Source: SIG673 sp045638685 (lineage in GTDB: Bacteria > Bacillota > Clostridia > Oscillospirales > CAG-272). Taken from it: a DNA stretch of 58,366 nucleotides. Positions 7,649 to 15,906 of the stretch are shown here, one piece after another. The stretch spans positions 1 to 58,366 of the forward strand of contig JAZUBT010000002.1 in NCBI GenBank assembly GCA_045638685.1. Direction: 5' to 3'. The position numbers were made by a program, and so were the translations under genes. How positions within the stretch are numbered: the stretch's first letter is position 1; every line of letters begins with the position of its first letter. The notes under the pieces were generated by a model. That model saw nothing but the letters and a program-made list of their open reading frames with translations, searched no databases and was not told the origin of the DNA.

Positions 7649-10009
7649 ATGAAAATCAAGCGCATAGTAAGACTTACAGCTATCATTCTTACACTTGCCA
7701 TGATGCCTCTTTGGATATTCGGCTGCGGAAGGCTTGACGCAAAGGTCGTTGACCGTTTTGCTGAGCTTATCGAGGGCGACGGCAAGATTGATACAAAATC
7801 TGAATCCGGAAAGCTTTATATCGCAGACCTTGACGCGAAGGCTACCGAGGTAAGCGGAACGATTTCTTCAAACGGCTCATGGCCGATTACCACCATCAAA
7901 AATGAGGACTCAACGGAAATCGCTCACTACAGAAAAATCTACACCTTAACCAAGGCGTGGGCTACTAAGGGATCCGCTTATTACCACAAGAGCTCGGTAT
8001 TAAAAAACATTAAAGCTGCTCTTGAATACGGTTATACGCTTTATTACGGATTGCCCGTCGCGTACAGATCTCACAAGGACTGGACAATCAATGAGAAGCT
8101 TACCATTTCTGAGTTTCTTTTAAACACTCTCATTATTCTTGACCAAAACAACAAGCTCAGCGATAAGAATGTTGCGAAATACGCCGAGATACTTAACATA
8201 AGGATTCCCCTTCCTTATGGAACTGCGGTAAACGAAAACCGTACCCTGTATATAATGATGGGCACGGCGGCTCTTTTGGGCAACACCGACAAAATTAAGG
8301 AGCTTTCCGAAAGATACCTCACCGGCTCTTTTAATCTCGTAACCTCAGGTCAGGGACTTTACGCAGACGGCTCGTACATAACAGATGGCAACGTTGCTTC
8401 CTCGGGTTCTCACGGCATAATAGCATTTAACACCTTAACAAACCTTGTTTATGCGGTAAACGGAACCAAGGCAGACCTTCCGGATGACGTCAAAGCGGTT
8501 GATTTCCTTTACAACTGGGCAATCAACTCCGTTATTCCTTCAATATATAACGGCAGCTCGATAGCGGCAACAACCGGCTCCTACATAGCGCAGTCAGACG
8601 AGATGGGCGCACTCGGTGTTTCCACCATACTCCTTCTCACCGAGCTTCTCGATAACGAAAGAGCACGCGAGCTTAAATCTATTGTAAAGGCTTACGCTTC
8701 AAGCGATAACACCTCTTTTGTTCCCTACCTTACCGGATACGGTATCAACGCATTCCAGAAGATTGAGGAAGACAACAAGCTTACCTCTAAAACGATAAGC
8801 GGAGCGCACCCCTTTGCCGCTATGGATAAGCTTGTAATATCTGCTCCGAGATACTCCGCAGCGCTCTCTATTTCCTCTATCCGTTCCGCCAAGTTTGAAA
8901 CAAGACCTATAAAGCTTGACATTAACAAAGAGGTTTACGGCGCGGTAAACGGAAGCGGTTGGTTTGAAGGCGACGGAATGCTTCTTTTAAGCAACCCATA
9001 CTATCAAATCAATAACGTTTATTGGCAGTACGTAAACTACGGCAGACTCCCCGGAACAACAATTGACAACAGAACGACAACCCCCTCCGACTCCGGCGGA
9101 TTTACCGGAATGACCTCTTACGCGGGCTTTGCTGCCCACGGTGATTTCTCGGTTGCGGCAAACCTTATGTGCAACAACAACAGCAACTATCTCTCCGACC
9201 TTACCGCAAAGAAGTCATGGTTCATATTCGATGACGAAATAGTTTGTCTCGGTGCCGGTATCTCCAACACCACCCTTGAACCCAAGACAAACACATTAAA
9301 GCCGCAAACAATAGAAACGGTTATAGAAAACATTTTCTACGGAGACAACAACTCTATCATTCTCTCAGCGGACGATCCCGGAAACCCGAACAACGAGCTC
9401 GTACCCAGCAGCTCTTCGTCGCTTCTCAGCAACTCTTCGCTCTACTTCTCAAGGTACGGCGGAATATACGTTCCTACTCTTAAGAACGACGCGCTCAACG
9501 CCCGTCGCAATCAAACCGCAGCCGGTAACTTTATTGAGCTTTGGTTTGACCACGGAGTAACCCCCAAGAACGCTACCTACGAATATGCAATTCTCCCCGG
9601 TTCGTCTATCTCGGAGTTCTTTGAGTACACCGAATCCGTTGGTTACACTGTAATTTCCAACAACGAGACGCTTCAGGCGGTCGCAGACGTTTCCTCCGGC
9701 GCTTCCGGATTCACCTTCTGGAAAGCAACAACGGTTGCTGATAACAACTCTGCATATACCGGTGTAATCAAGGGCGCTGACTTTGCATGTACCGTTCTTG
9801 TTAAAGAGGACGCAACAAGCATTACCGTTTCCATAGCTGATTTCACACACTTTGCAAATGACAACAAAGCCGGCGGCTCGATAACCATCGACGCAGCCCG
9901 CACGGTAGTAAGCGCTGACACAGGTCTTACCCTTAACGGTAACACTATAAAGGTTGACAGAAACGTCGCAGCCTTAGGACAGACACTTACTATTGTACTT
10001 GCCAAATAA
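7649..10009 (+). CDS. Divergent PL8-family (hyaluronate/chondroitin lyase-like) lipoprotein
   Basis: The product (786 residues) is a surface lipoprotein with the two-part PL8 fold: an alpha/alpha toroid followed by beta-sandwich domains. The lipobox IFGC puts Cys26 at the mature N-terminus. PL8 hallmarks are RLPGTTID near 475 and KSWFIFDDEIVCLGAGIS near 521. However, the catalytic segment reads DGSYITDGNVASSGSHG (240-256). By alignment with pneumococcal hyaluronate lyase, the catalytic His is Asp246 and the catalytic Tyr is His255. The Asn in the NWWD-type motif appears to be Asp144. It may be a lyase with a different mechanism or a binding protein. An ATG at 7637 is only one base from AGGAG, so 7649 is chosen. 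An activator-type promoter lies upstream and a terminator follows. Confidence 0.82.
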   Translation: MKIKRIVRLTAIILTLAMMPLWIFGCGRLDAKVVDRFAELIEGDGKIDTKSESGKLYIADLDAKATEVSGTISSNGSWPITTIKNEDSTEIAHYRKIYTLTKAWATKGSAYYHKSSVLKNIKAALEYGYTLYYGLPVAYRSHKDWTINEKLTISEFLLNTLIILDQNNKLSDKNVAKYAEILNIRIPLPYGTAVNENRTLYIMMGTAALLGNTDKIKELSERYLTGSFNLVTSGQGLYADGSYITDGNVASSGSHGIIAFNTLTNLVYAVNGTKADLPDDVKAVDFLYNWAINSVIPSIYNGSSIAATTGSYIAQSDEMGALGVSTILLLTELLDNERARELKSIVKAYASSDNTSFVPYLTGYGINAFQKIEEDNKLTSKTISGAHPFAAMDKLVISAPRYSAALSISSIRSAKFETRPIKLDINKEVYGAVNGSGWFEGDGMLLLSNPYYQINNVYWQYVNYGRLPGTTIDNRTTTPSDSGGFTGMTSYAGFAAHGDFSVAANLMCNNNSNYLSDLTAKKSWFIFDDEIVCLGAGISNTTLEPKTNTLKPQTIETVIENIFYGDNNSIILSADDPGNPNNELVPSSSSSLLSNSSLYFSRYGGIYVPTLKNDALNARRNQTAAGNFIELWFDHGVTPKNATYEYAILPGSSISEFFEYTESVGYTVISNNETLQAVADVSSGASGFTFWKATTVADNNSAYTGVIKGADFACTVLVKEDATSITVSIADFTHFANDNKAGGSITIDAARTVVSADTGLTLNGNTIKVDRNVAALGQTLTIVLAK

Positions 10010-10018
10010 TAACGGTAA

Positions 10019-10055
10019 AAGCCGCCGCTTCGAAATGAAACGGCGGCTTGTTTTT
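10019..10055 (+). terminator. Terminator after the PL8-like gene
   Basis: AAGCCGCCG and CGGCGGCTT around a 14-base loop, then TTTTT. Confidence 0.85.
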
Positions 10056-10142
10056 ATATTTTTTCATTCGTGTGTAACACCATGTGTCATATAACCGTAA
10101 CGTAAATCGTAAAAAAACGAAAAAGAGCTTTGTCAGGCAAAC

Positions 10143-10178
10143 AAAAAAAGAGCGAATGTTTTTCATCCGCTCTTTTTA
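10143..10178 (-). terminator. Terminator after the oadB/oadG-like pair
   Basis: GAGCGGATG-AAAAA-CATTCGCTC on the minus strand followed by TTTTTTTG. The A-run on the other side could make it work on both strands. Confidence 0.8.
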
Positions 10179-10186
10179 TTTAACTA

Positions 10187-10411
10187 TTATTTCTTAGGCG
10201 AGGTAAGCTTATTAAGAAGCATAACAGACAGAATGATAACTCCGGTTACTATAAATATACCGAGCATACCCTTTCCCATCGTTTCAAGGGCTTTCCAGAA
10301 CTTTTCCGGATTATACCCGAATTTTATACCGCCCTCGGTTACTGCTTCGGTAATCTCTCCGGCAACCTCCGAGCCTGCGTTAAGTATTTTATTTATAAAA
10401 TTAAATTTCAT
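10187..10411 (-). CDS. OadG-like small membrane subunit
   Basis: The product has 74 residues, with an amphipathic N-terminus and one membrane segment near 45-65 (GKGMLGIFIVTGVIILSVML). The sequence MGKGMLGIFIVTGVI resembles the N-terminal membrane anchor of OadG/MmdD gamma chains, which dock the alpha subunit and stabilise the beta subunit of sodium-pumping decarboxylases. It lies 23 bases after oadB with GGAGGG as binding site, so the two are co-transcribed. It lacks the Pro/Ala linker and His-rich zinc tail of full-length gamma subunits. The assignment rests mainly on position and topology and is moderately sure. Confidence 0.65.
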   Translation of the reverse strand: MKFNFINKILNAGSEVAGEITEAVTEGGIKFGYNPEKFWKALETMGKGMLGIFIVTGVIILSVMLLNKLTSPKK

Positions 10412-10434
10412 ATTAAATTCCCTCCATTACCGTA

Positions 10435-11529
10435 TTAACCGAAGAAGCTTAGTATAAGTCCGCCCGCGATAACCGAGGCTATCTGACCGGAAACGTTAAC
10501 ACCTATCGAGTGCATAAGAAGGAAGTTCTGATTGTCCTCCTCAAGTCCCATTTTGTGTACAACTCTTGCCGACATCGGGAAAGCGGAAATACCCGCCGCG
10601 CCTATCATAGGATTGATTTTCTTTCCCTCGGGAAGGAAAAGGTTCATAAACTTAGCTATCATAACTCCGCCAAAGGTATCGAATACGAAGGCGATAAGTC
10701 CGAGTCCGAGTATTAAAAGGGTGTCGGGCTTAAGGAACTCCTCCGCGACCATTTTAAGTGAAATGGTAAGTCCGAGGAATATTGTAACAAGGTTTGCAAG
10801 TACTTTTTGAGCGGTTTCGGAAAGCGAGTTAAGCACACCGCACTCGCGGATAAGATTACCGAACATAAGAAATCCGATAAGAGCAACCGCAGTGGGGGCA
10901 ACGAGACCGACTACTATTGTAACGGAAATCGGGAAAAGAATCTTGGTAAGTCTTGAGACCTCTTTGCCTCTGACGTTCATTCTGATAAGACGCTCTTTTT
11001 TAGTTGTGCAAAGCTTAATAATCGGGGGCTGAACTATCGGGACAAGCGCCATGTAGGAATAAGCCGCAACCATTATCGCGCCGAGATATTTGGAGTTAAG
11101 CATATTCGCAACGAAAATAGAGGTAGGACCGTCAGCGGCTCCGATAATCGCGATAGACGCCGCATCGTTCAAATCAAAGAAGAATGATGCCGCAAAAAGC
11201 GTAAAGAATATTCCGAACTGCGCCGCCGCGCCGAATATCATGAGCTTAGGATTGGTAAGAAGCGGCGTAAAATCTATCATCGCTCCTATACCGATAAAGA
11301 GTATGAGCGGGAAAAGCTCGTTTGCTATACCTGCGTTAAATAAGACGTCAAGCGTTTCTTTTGCGCCGGAGAGCGGCAGGTTGACGAGTATCGCACCAAA
11401 GCCCATCGGGAGCAGGAGCGTCGGCTCCATCTCCTTTTTAATTGCAAGGAATATAAGAATTCCTCCGATAATCCACATAACCACCTGCTGCCACGTTACC
11501 TGCAATAGGTTTTCGTAAAGTACTTCCAT
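10435..11529 (-). CDS. oadB: Sodium-translocating decarboxylase beta subunit (OadB/MmdB/GcdB family)
   Basis: OadB is the membrane subunit that couples decarboxylation of a biotin-bound carboxyl group to sodium export. The 364-residue product has about ten hydrophobic segments and the conserved DGPTS motif (GAADGPTSIFVA) in the sodium-binding region, plus the C-terminal GAAGISAFPMSARVV segment. The start at 11529 has AGAAAGGA 9 bases upstream; the frame extends further up without a binding site. It pairs with the small subunit downstream. No alpha (carboxyltransferase) or biotin-carrier gene is in the window, so the acid substrate (oxaloacetate, methylmalonyl-CoA or glutaconyl-CoA) is unknown. 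PEP carboxykinase nearby would fit oxaloacetate or methylmalonyl-CoA metabolism, but that is inference. Confidence 0.93.
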   Translation of the reverse strand: MEVLYENLLQVTWQQVVMWIIGGILIFLAIKKEMEPTLLLPMGFGAILVNLPLSGAKETLDVLFNAGIANELFPLILFIGIGAMIDFTPLLTNPKLMIFGAAAQFGIFFTLFAASFFFDLNDAASIAIIGAADGPTSIFVANMLNSKYLGAIMVAAYSYMALVPIVQPPIIKLCTTKKERLIRMNVRGKEVSRLTKILFPISVTIVVGLVAPTAVALIGFLMFGNLIRECGVLNSLSETAQKVLANLVTIFLGLTISLKMVAEEFLKPDTLLILGLGLIAFVFDTFGGVMIAKFMNLFLPEGKKINPMIGAAGISAFPMSARVVHKMGLEEDNQNFLLMHSIGVNVSGQIASVIAGGLILSFFG

Positions 11530-11644
11530 TTTTCTGTTCCTTTCTAATGTCTGTATTCTATTAATATACATAAAATGTATATTACAAAAATTTATATTTA
11601 TTATACATTATTTTTATACCGAATGCAATAGAGGGAATGTTTTA

Positions 11645-11661
11645 TTAACATTTTATTTACA
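11645..11661 (+). promoter_or_regulatory. Third copy of the 11-bp-spaced TTAACA motif
   Basis: TTAACA (11645-11650) and TTTACA (11656-11661) repeat the arrangement seen before the PL8-like and response-regulator genes. A weak TATTTA (11684-11689) follows 22 bases later. It lies just ahead of the broken esterase gene. Confidence 0.4.
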
Positions 11662-11710
11662 CCAACCGTGCCTTACCTTCAACTATTTATATTATCATTA
11701 AATCAGCTGA

Positions 11711-12491
11711 CCAAAAACCTTTTACATAATGGAAGAAATCGCAGATGGTGGATTTGACGTTTTTCCGTTTGCTACAAGGACGTTACAAGCGACGATGCGG
11801 ATTTCGGAAACGGTCTTGCGAAAATACTCCTTCCAAACGGTCAGGAAAACGGTAACACCTGCGGAAAAATAGTTCTCCGGGCATTCGCGCCTATGCGTAT
11901 CCTCGATTACGCATTAACCCGCCCCTCGGTAGATCCCGACAACGCCGCGGTTATAGGACACTCACGTCTCGGAAGGACCGCACTGCTTACCGGTATGCTT
12001 GACACCCGCTTTAAATACGTAATCTCCAATAACTCAGGCTGCCTTGGCGCTTCGCTTCACAGAGGAAACACGTGGCACGCAAGGGCTATAAGCGGAGTAA
12101 AATGCGGAGAGGTCATAACAGATTCAATCGCTAAGTTTCCCTACTGGTACTGCAAAAGTACAGAAAAACCAATATACCCGACGTGTTTGATCAGCACTTT
12201 TTACTTGCGTCGATAGCGCCGAGATTTCTCTGTGTTGGCTCCGCTGATATGGATAACTGGGGCAGATCCTACTTCAGAGTTTTTTCCTGCGTAGCGGCAA
12301 GCGAAGGCTACGGGCGTCTTGAAGTTACGGGACTTGTGCATAACGACGCTACCCCCGAAAGCGGTGAATCTTTACAGGCAGGACGAATAGGCTACCACAA
12401 ACTCCACGGAACACACTTTCTTTCCCGTTACGATTGGAACATTTATATGAATTTCATAAGACTTCATTTATTCGAAAAGGTAAGTTTGTAA
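11711..12491 (+). pseudogene. Broken CE15-like (glucuronoyl esterase family) alpha/beta-hydrolase
   Basis: Reading across frames recovers a continuous C-terminal esterase sequence. An EIADGGFDVFPF segment is followed by YKDVTSDDADFGNG in the next frame (one base lost near 11768-11771). Then come GHSRLGRTAL with the nucleophile serine, ISNNSGC and FPYWYCK. A second one-base loss in the A-run at 12154-12157 shifts to FDQHFLLASIAPRFL, the acid region, and IGYHKLHGTHFLSRYDW with the catalytic His. These match bacterial CE15-like esterases, which cleave ester bonds of glucuronoyl or other carbohydrate esters. The N-terminal part and signal peptide are missing: the frame is closed by TGA at 11708. 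Both shifts fall near homopolymers, so one could be a sequencing error, but the missing start argues for real decay. Confidence 0.78.
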
Positions 12492-12604
12492 AATACCGCA
12501 AATATTTTTATATTACCGCATTTGAATTAATATTAAGTTCACAATGTAATGGTATAATGATGTCAATGCAAATAATTAAAATAAATTTTAAGGAGAATAC
12601 TAAA

Positions 12605-12970
12605 ATGGGATTATTTGATATATTCAAGAAAAAGCCTCTTGAGGAAAGAATGGAATACTACGCAAACAAAGGTCTTATAGGTAAGCTTGAGTCTGCTGTT
12701 GATGAAGGTAACCCGAAGGAGACCAGAATTGCGGCATTAAACGCGCTCCGCATTATAAAGCACCGCGAAAGCGTTTCCCTTCTTATGGCTGCTCTCCGCG
12801 ACGAGGACATCGACATCCGCCGCGCGGCAACCAAATCCTTACTTATGAACGGAACCAAGGACGTAACCGAGCTTCTTCTCAACTACTGCGACAAGGAAGA
12901 GGATCCGGAGCTCAAGGCCCTTCTTAAGGAAGCTGCAATCTCCGCTAAGGACCGCACTCCCAGAATATAA
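12605..12970 (+). CDS. Small HEAT-repeat-like protein
   Basis: The 121-residue product opens with MGLFDIFKKKPLEER, a pattern common in small cytosolic proteins of this type. It continues as paired helices: roughly 37-62 (TRIAALNALRIIKHRESVSLLMAAL) and 63-92 (DEDIDIRRAATKSLLMNG). These look like HEAT/PBS-type scaffolding repeats. AAGGAGA lies 9 bases before the start. A TATAAT box at 12553-12558 may be its promoter, though no good -35 hexamer is seen. A strong terminator follows, so it is a single-gene unit. No catalytic residues are visible; a protein-binding role is inferred from the repeats only. Confidence 0.75.
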   Translation: MGLFDIFKKKPLEERMEYYANKGLIGKLESAVDEGNPKETRIAALNALRIIKHRESVSLLMAALRDEDIDIRRAATKSLLMNGTKDVTELLLNYCDKEEDPELKALLKEAAISAKDRTPRI

Positions 12971-12986
12971 TAATTTATAACAAAAA

Positions 12987-13018
12987 ACAGCAGACACGGC
13001 GTGTCTGCTGTTTTTTTA
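12987..13018 (+). terminator. Terminator after the HEAT-like gene
   Basis: CAGCAGACAC-GGC-GTGTCTGCTG followed by TTTTTTT; the A-run upstream means it could also act on the minus strand. Confidence 0.85.
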
Positions 13019-13095
13019 TAGCTGTAATGCGAGCATACCCACCGCTATGAATTTTAAACAATCATAGCATAGGGTTAAGCGAAGCCTTCGCTATG

Positions 13096-14064
13096 TTACG
13101 CCCAAGCCATGGTTCCGGGCTTCGGCTCGGAAATAATTATCTCCTTAAGGAATGCAACCGCCTTTTCAAGACCCTCGTCAATAGACATAAGGCTATCCTC
13201 GTGCTCTATCGACATAACCTTATCGTAACCTACGAGACGGAGGTTGGAAGCCATATCCTTCCAGTACTGAGCGTCGTGGCCGTATCCTACGGTACGGAAT
13301 ACCCAACTGCGGTGAATTTCGTCGCCGTAATGCTTGGTATCAAGAACGCCGTTTTTCGCGGTGTTGTAATCGTCTATCTTGGTATCCTTCGCGTGGAAGT
13401 GATAGATAGCGCCTTCAAGCTCTCTTATTGCCGCAACAGGGTCAATTCCCTGCCATACGAGGTGAGACGGGTCGAAGTTAGCTCCGATGGTATCGCCAAC
13501 AGCTGCTCTGAGCTTTAAGAGGGTTTCGGGGTTATATACGCAGAAGCCGGGGTGCATTTCAAGAGCTATCTTGGTAACGCCGTGAGCGTTTGCAAACTTA
13601 ACGGCCTCCTTCCAGTAAGGAATAAGAACCTCGTTCCACTGATAGTCAAGTATCTTAAGGAAGTCGTCCGGCCACGGGCAGGTTACCCAGTTCGGATATT
13701 TAGCGCCCTCAAAATCACCGGGACAGCCGGAGAAGGTGATTATTGTGTCAACGCCTATCTTCTCTGCAAGAAGAACGGTGTTTCTGAAATCCTCCTCAAA
13801 GGACTTCGCTATCTCCTTGTCGGGGTGAACGCAGTTTCCGTGAGTAGCGAGCGCGGCAACCTCTATTCCGTATTTATCTACCGTTGCCTTGAACTCGTCA
13901 AGCTTTCCTTCGTCTGCAAGAAGCTCGGCAGGGTTACAGTGAGCCTTTCCGGGGTATCCGCCTGCACCTATTTCAACCGCCTCTACACCGAGAGATTTAA
14001 GTCTGCAAAGCGTTTCGTCAAGAGTCTTTGAGCCGTAAAGATTAGCAAGTACGCAAAGTTTCAT
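13096..14064 (-). CDS. Sugar phosphate isomerase/epimerase family TIM-barrel protein
   Basis: The 322-residue product fits the xylose isomerase-like TIM-barrel superfamily (AP endonuclease 2 / IolE-type). These are metal enzymes acting on ketoses, inosose or related sugars. Candidate metal ligands are seen in typical strand ends: EIGAGGYPG near 32, LEMHPGFC near 165, FDPSHLVWQG near 200, HFHAKDT near 222 and SIEHEDSL near 290. AGAAAGGA precedes the start by 9 bases. Neighbours do not fix the substrate; it sits near the polysaccharide genes but is separated from them by convergent units. It could be an epimerase or a dehydratase such as inosose dehydratase. Confidence 0.8.
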   Translation of the reverse strand: MKLCVLANLYGSKTLDETLCRLKSLGVEAVEIGAGGYPGKAHCNPAELLADEGKLDEFKATVDKYGIEVAALATHGNCVHPDKEIAKSFEEDFRNTVLLAEKIGVDTIITFSGCPGDFEGAKYPNWVTCPWPDDFLKILDYQWNEVLIPYWKEAVKFANAHGVTKIALEMHPGFCVYNPETLLKLRAAVGDTIGANFDPSHLVWQGIDPVAAIRELEGAIYHFHAKDTKIDDYNTAKNGVLDTKHYGDEIHRSWVFRTVGYGHDAQYWKDMASNLRLVGYDKVMSIEHEDSLMSIDEGLEKAVAFLKEIIISEPKPGTMAWA

Positions 14065-14254
14065 TTTGTTGTTTCCTTTCTTAAGTAAATAATATTTAAT
14101 ATTTTTTTGTTTTCTGCTTTCGGCGTTTTTTCACCGCCTGATTTCGGGTTACTCCCATTTTATTATAGCATACAGTAGCGGAAAAATCAAGGTCTATGAT
14201 TTTCGTATTTAAGTTTTCTTTATTCCTAAACTTATCCGCACTTCGTCCGCGCCT

Positions 14255-15349
14255 TTATTTCCATGCATCGGGGGTTACGCGGTTAGCTTTAAACCACTCG
14301 GTATCCTTAAGCAGAGCTTCACTTCCGGTAAAGCCGAGAGTTATTCCGCCAAGACCGCAGTAAACGGTAATATTTCCGTTCATCGACCGGAACGTACCGT
14401 TAACATAGTCGGTACAAAGAGTTGTTACGTAAATTTTATCGGTATATGGAGCAACGTTGTCTATAAATTTCTGTGTTGGGAACTGATTTTCGTTTGTGTC
14501 GGTGTATTCCGAGCTACCCGCACAGCAGCATACGCATACCACCTCGGGCTTTATAACCGCCATAAGCTCGGCGCTTGACGAGGTTTTTGATCCGTGGTGT
14601 CCCGCCTTATAAACCGTAACCTCGGGAAGGTTGTTTCTCTCTATCAGCGACTTTTCTCCGCCCTCCTCAAGATCTCCCGTAAAGAGGAAGCTGTCCTCGC
14701 CGTAGGTGATAAGGGTACAAACGGAGTAGTCGTTTTCCGTCTCCGCCTCCTCGTAGTAGTACTTGTGGTCAAGCACCTTCATCGTAATACCCTCGGAAAG
14801 AACAAACTCGCTCTTACCCTGCGTAATACAGTCCTTTGCCGTGTAATGGGTGGCACCCGCCGCTATTTCCGCATCTCTTTCGCGGAGATAGTTTTCGTAC
14901 ATATTGATTCCTTCGCCCTCTTTTTCTTTCTGATTGGTTAAGGCAAAGTCAATAACCGTTTTACATTCGTATAGGTCAAAGAGACTGCTCTCGTTTTCGT
15001 TTGTTGCAAATCCCGCGTAGTGATCCTGATGGGCGTGGGTAACTATTACGTATTCAAGAACCCCGTCGGTTATGAATTGGTTAATGTATTCCGATATAAC
15101 GGAGATGCTTGACGTACGGGAGCCTGCGTCTATCAGAATATCGGTGTCCCCCGCCTTTATGTAGGTACAGTCTCCGGTATATTTGTTTCCAAGCTCAAGG
15201 AAATGCACCTGCATATCTCCGCTGACATATACGTCAGAGGAAAATTTGTTAACGGAAAGATAGCCGATAAATCCACCGCATACGCCCACTATTAAACATA
15301 CGATAGCAAGGAAAACGGCAACACCTGCGTTAAACCTCTTTTTACTCAT
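14255..15349 (-). CDS. Membrane-anchored ComEC/Rec2-like metallo-beta-lactamase-fold hydrolase
   Basis: The product (364 residues) has one N-terminal membrane helix (about 10-32). An extracellular metallo-beta-lactamase domain of the ComEC C-terminal type follows. Zinc motifs are THAHQDH at 104-110, FTGDLEEGGE near 231 and GHHGSKTSSS near 253. Free-standing versions act on nucleic acid or small phosphoesters and are often exported. The first ATG overlaps the stop of the upstream gene by 4 bases (15346-15349), so translation is coupled. A C-terminal extension of about 80 residues with a Cys-rich VCVCCCAG stretch is visible. The ComEC channel domain is absent here, so a DNA-uptake role is not supported. 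Confidence 0.85.
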   Translation of the reverse strand: MSKKRFNAGVAVFLAIVCLIVGVCGGFIGYLSVNKFSSDVYVSGDMQVHFLELGNKYTGDCTYIKAGDTDILIDAGSRTSSISVISEYINQFITDGVLEYVIVTHAHQDHYAGFATNENESSLFDLYECKTVIDFALTNQKEKEGEGINMYENYLRERDAEIAAGATHYTAKDCITQGKSEFVLSEGITMKVLDHKYYYEEAETENDYSVCTLITYGEDSFLFTGDLEEGGEKSLIERNNLPEVTVYKAGHHGSKTSSSAELMAVIKPEVVCVCCCAGSSEYTDTNENQFPTQKFIDNVAPYTDKIYVTTLCTDYVNGTFRSMNGNITVYCGLGGITLGFTGSEALLKDTEWFKANRVTPDAWK

Positions 15350-15798
15350 TCAGACGCACCCCCTTCCGCATTTTCCGTTACACGGAACACTCTGTAAAGG
15401 GTAAGTCCGTCGCACCGCCCGCCGACGGCTTTATAAATAATGTAATATTCGCCCTCCTCGGAGGTGTCGGCGGTAAACGTTCCGTTTTCTCCTCTCACCA
15501 TATTGGTAGAAATCTCTACGCTATCCGAAACGTCCTTACCAAAAGAAACGTACCTTATACCCTCGTCGGTATAATTAAGCGGCTCTCCTACCTTAAGCGA
15601 GGTTACCTTTTCTCCGTTAATTTCAAAAACGTCGTTTTCCGTAATTACCTGCGCACCGAAATATCCCGCCGCAAGTCCCGCTACTAAAAACAAAACCGCT
15701 ATTACTATGTAACCGAAATGCGCTTTTTTAATCTTTCTCTTAGCCTCGCGAGCCTTTTTCGCGCGCCATTTATCCCATCCGCTTTGCGCCTTTGCCAT
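15346..15798 (-). CDS. Single-pass membrane protein, partner of the MBL-fold hydrolase
   Basis: I do not recognise a family. The 150-residue product starts with a very basic cytosolic segment (residues 1-25, about half Lys/Arg), then one membrane helix near 29-51. An outer domain of about 95 residues follows, beta-rich, with a pattern like a small Ig or carbohydrate-binding sandwich (GEPLNYTDEGIRYVSF, GTFTADTSEEGEYYIIYK). GAAAGGAC lies upstream. It overlaps the hydrolase start by four bases, so the two are made together and may sit side by side on the outer face of the membrane. Confidence 0.72.
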   Translation of the reverse strand: MAKAQSGWDKWRAKKAREAKRKIKKAHFGYIVIAVLFLVAGLAAGYFGAQVITENDVFEINGEKVTSLKVGEPLNYTDEGIRYVSFGKDVSDSVEISTNMVRGENGTFTADTSEEGEYYIIYKAVGGRCDGLTLYRVFRVTENAEGGASE

Positions 15799-15906
15799 AA
15801 GCCGTAAGTCCTTTCGTTTCTATTCAAACCCGTGTGGGAACACCGCTTTAGCGGAAAGCTGAATTTCAGACATCTCGCGCCGCGGTTTTCACACTGCTTC
15901 AAAAGC

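Noticed and set aside
14840..14862. T-box-like GGGTGGCACC sequence
   Set aside because: It is inside the coding sequence of the MBL-fold gene without stem I features or terminator.
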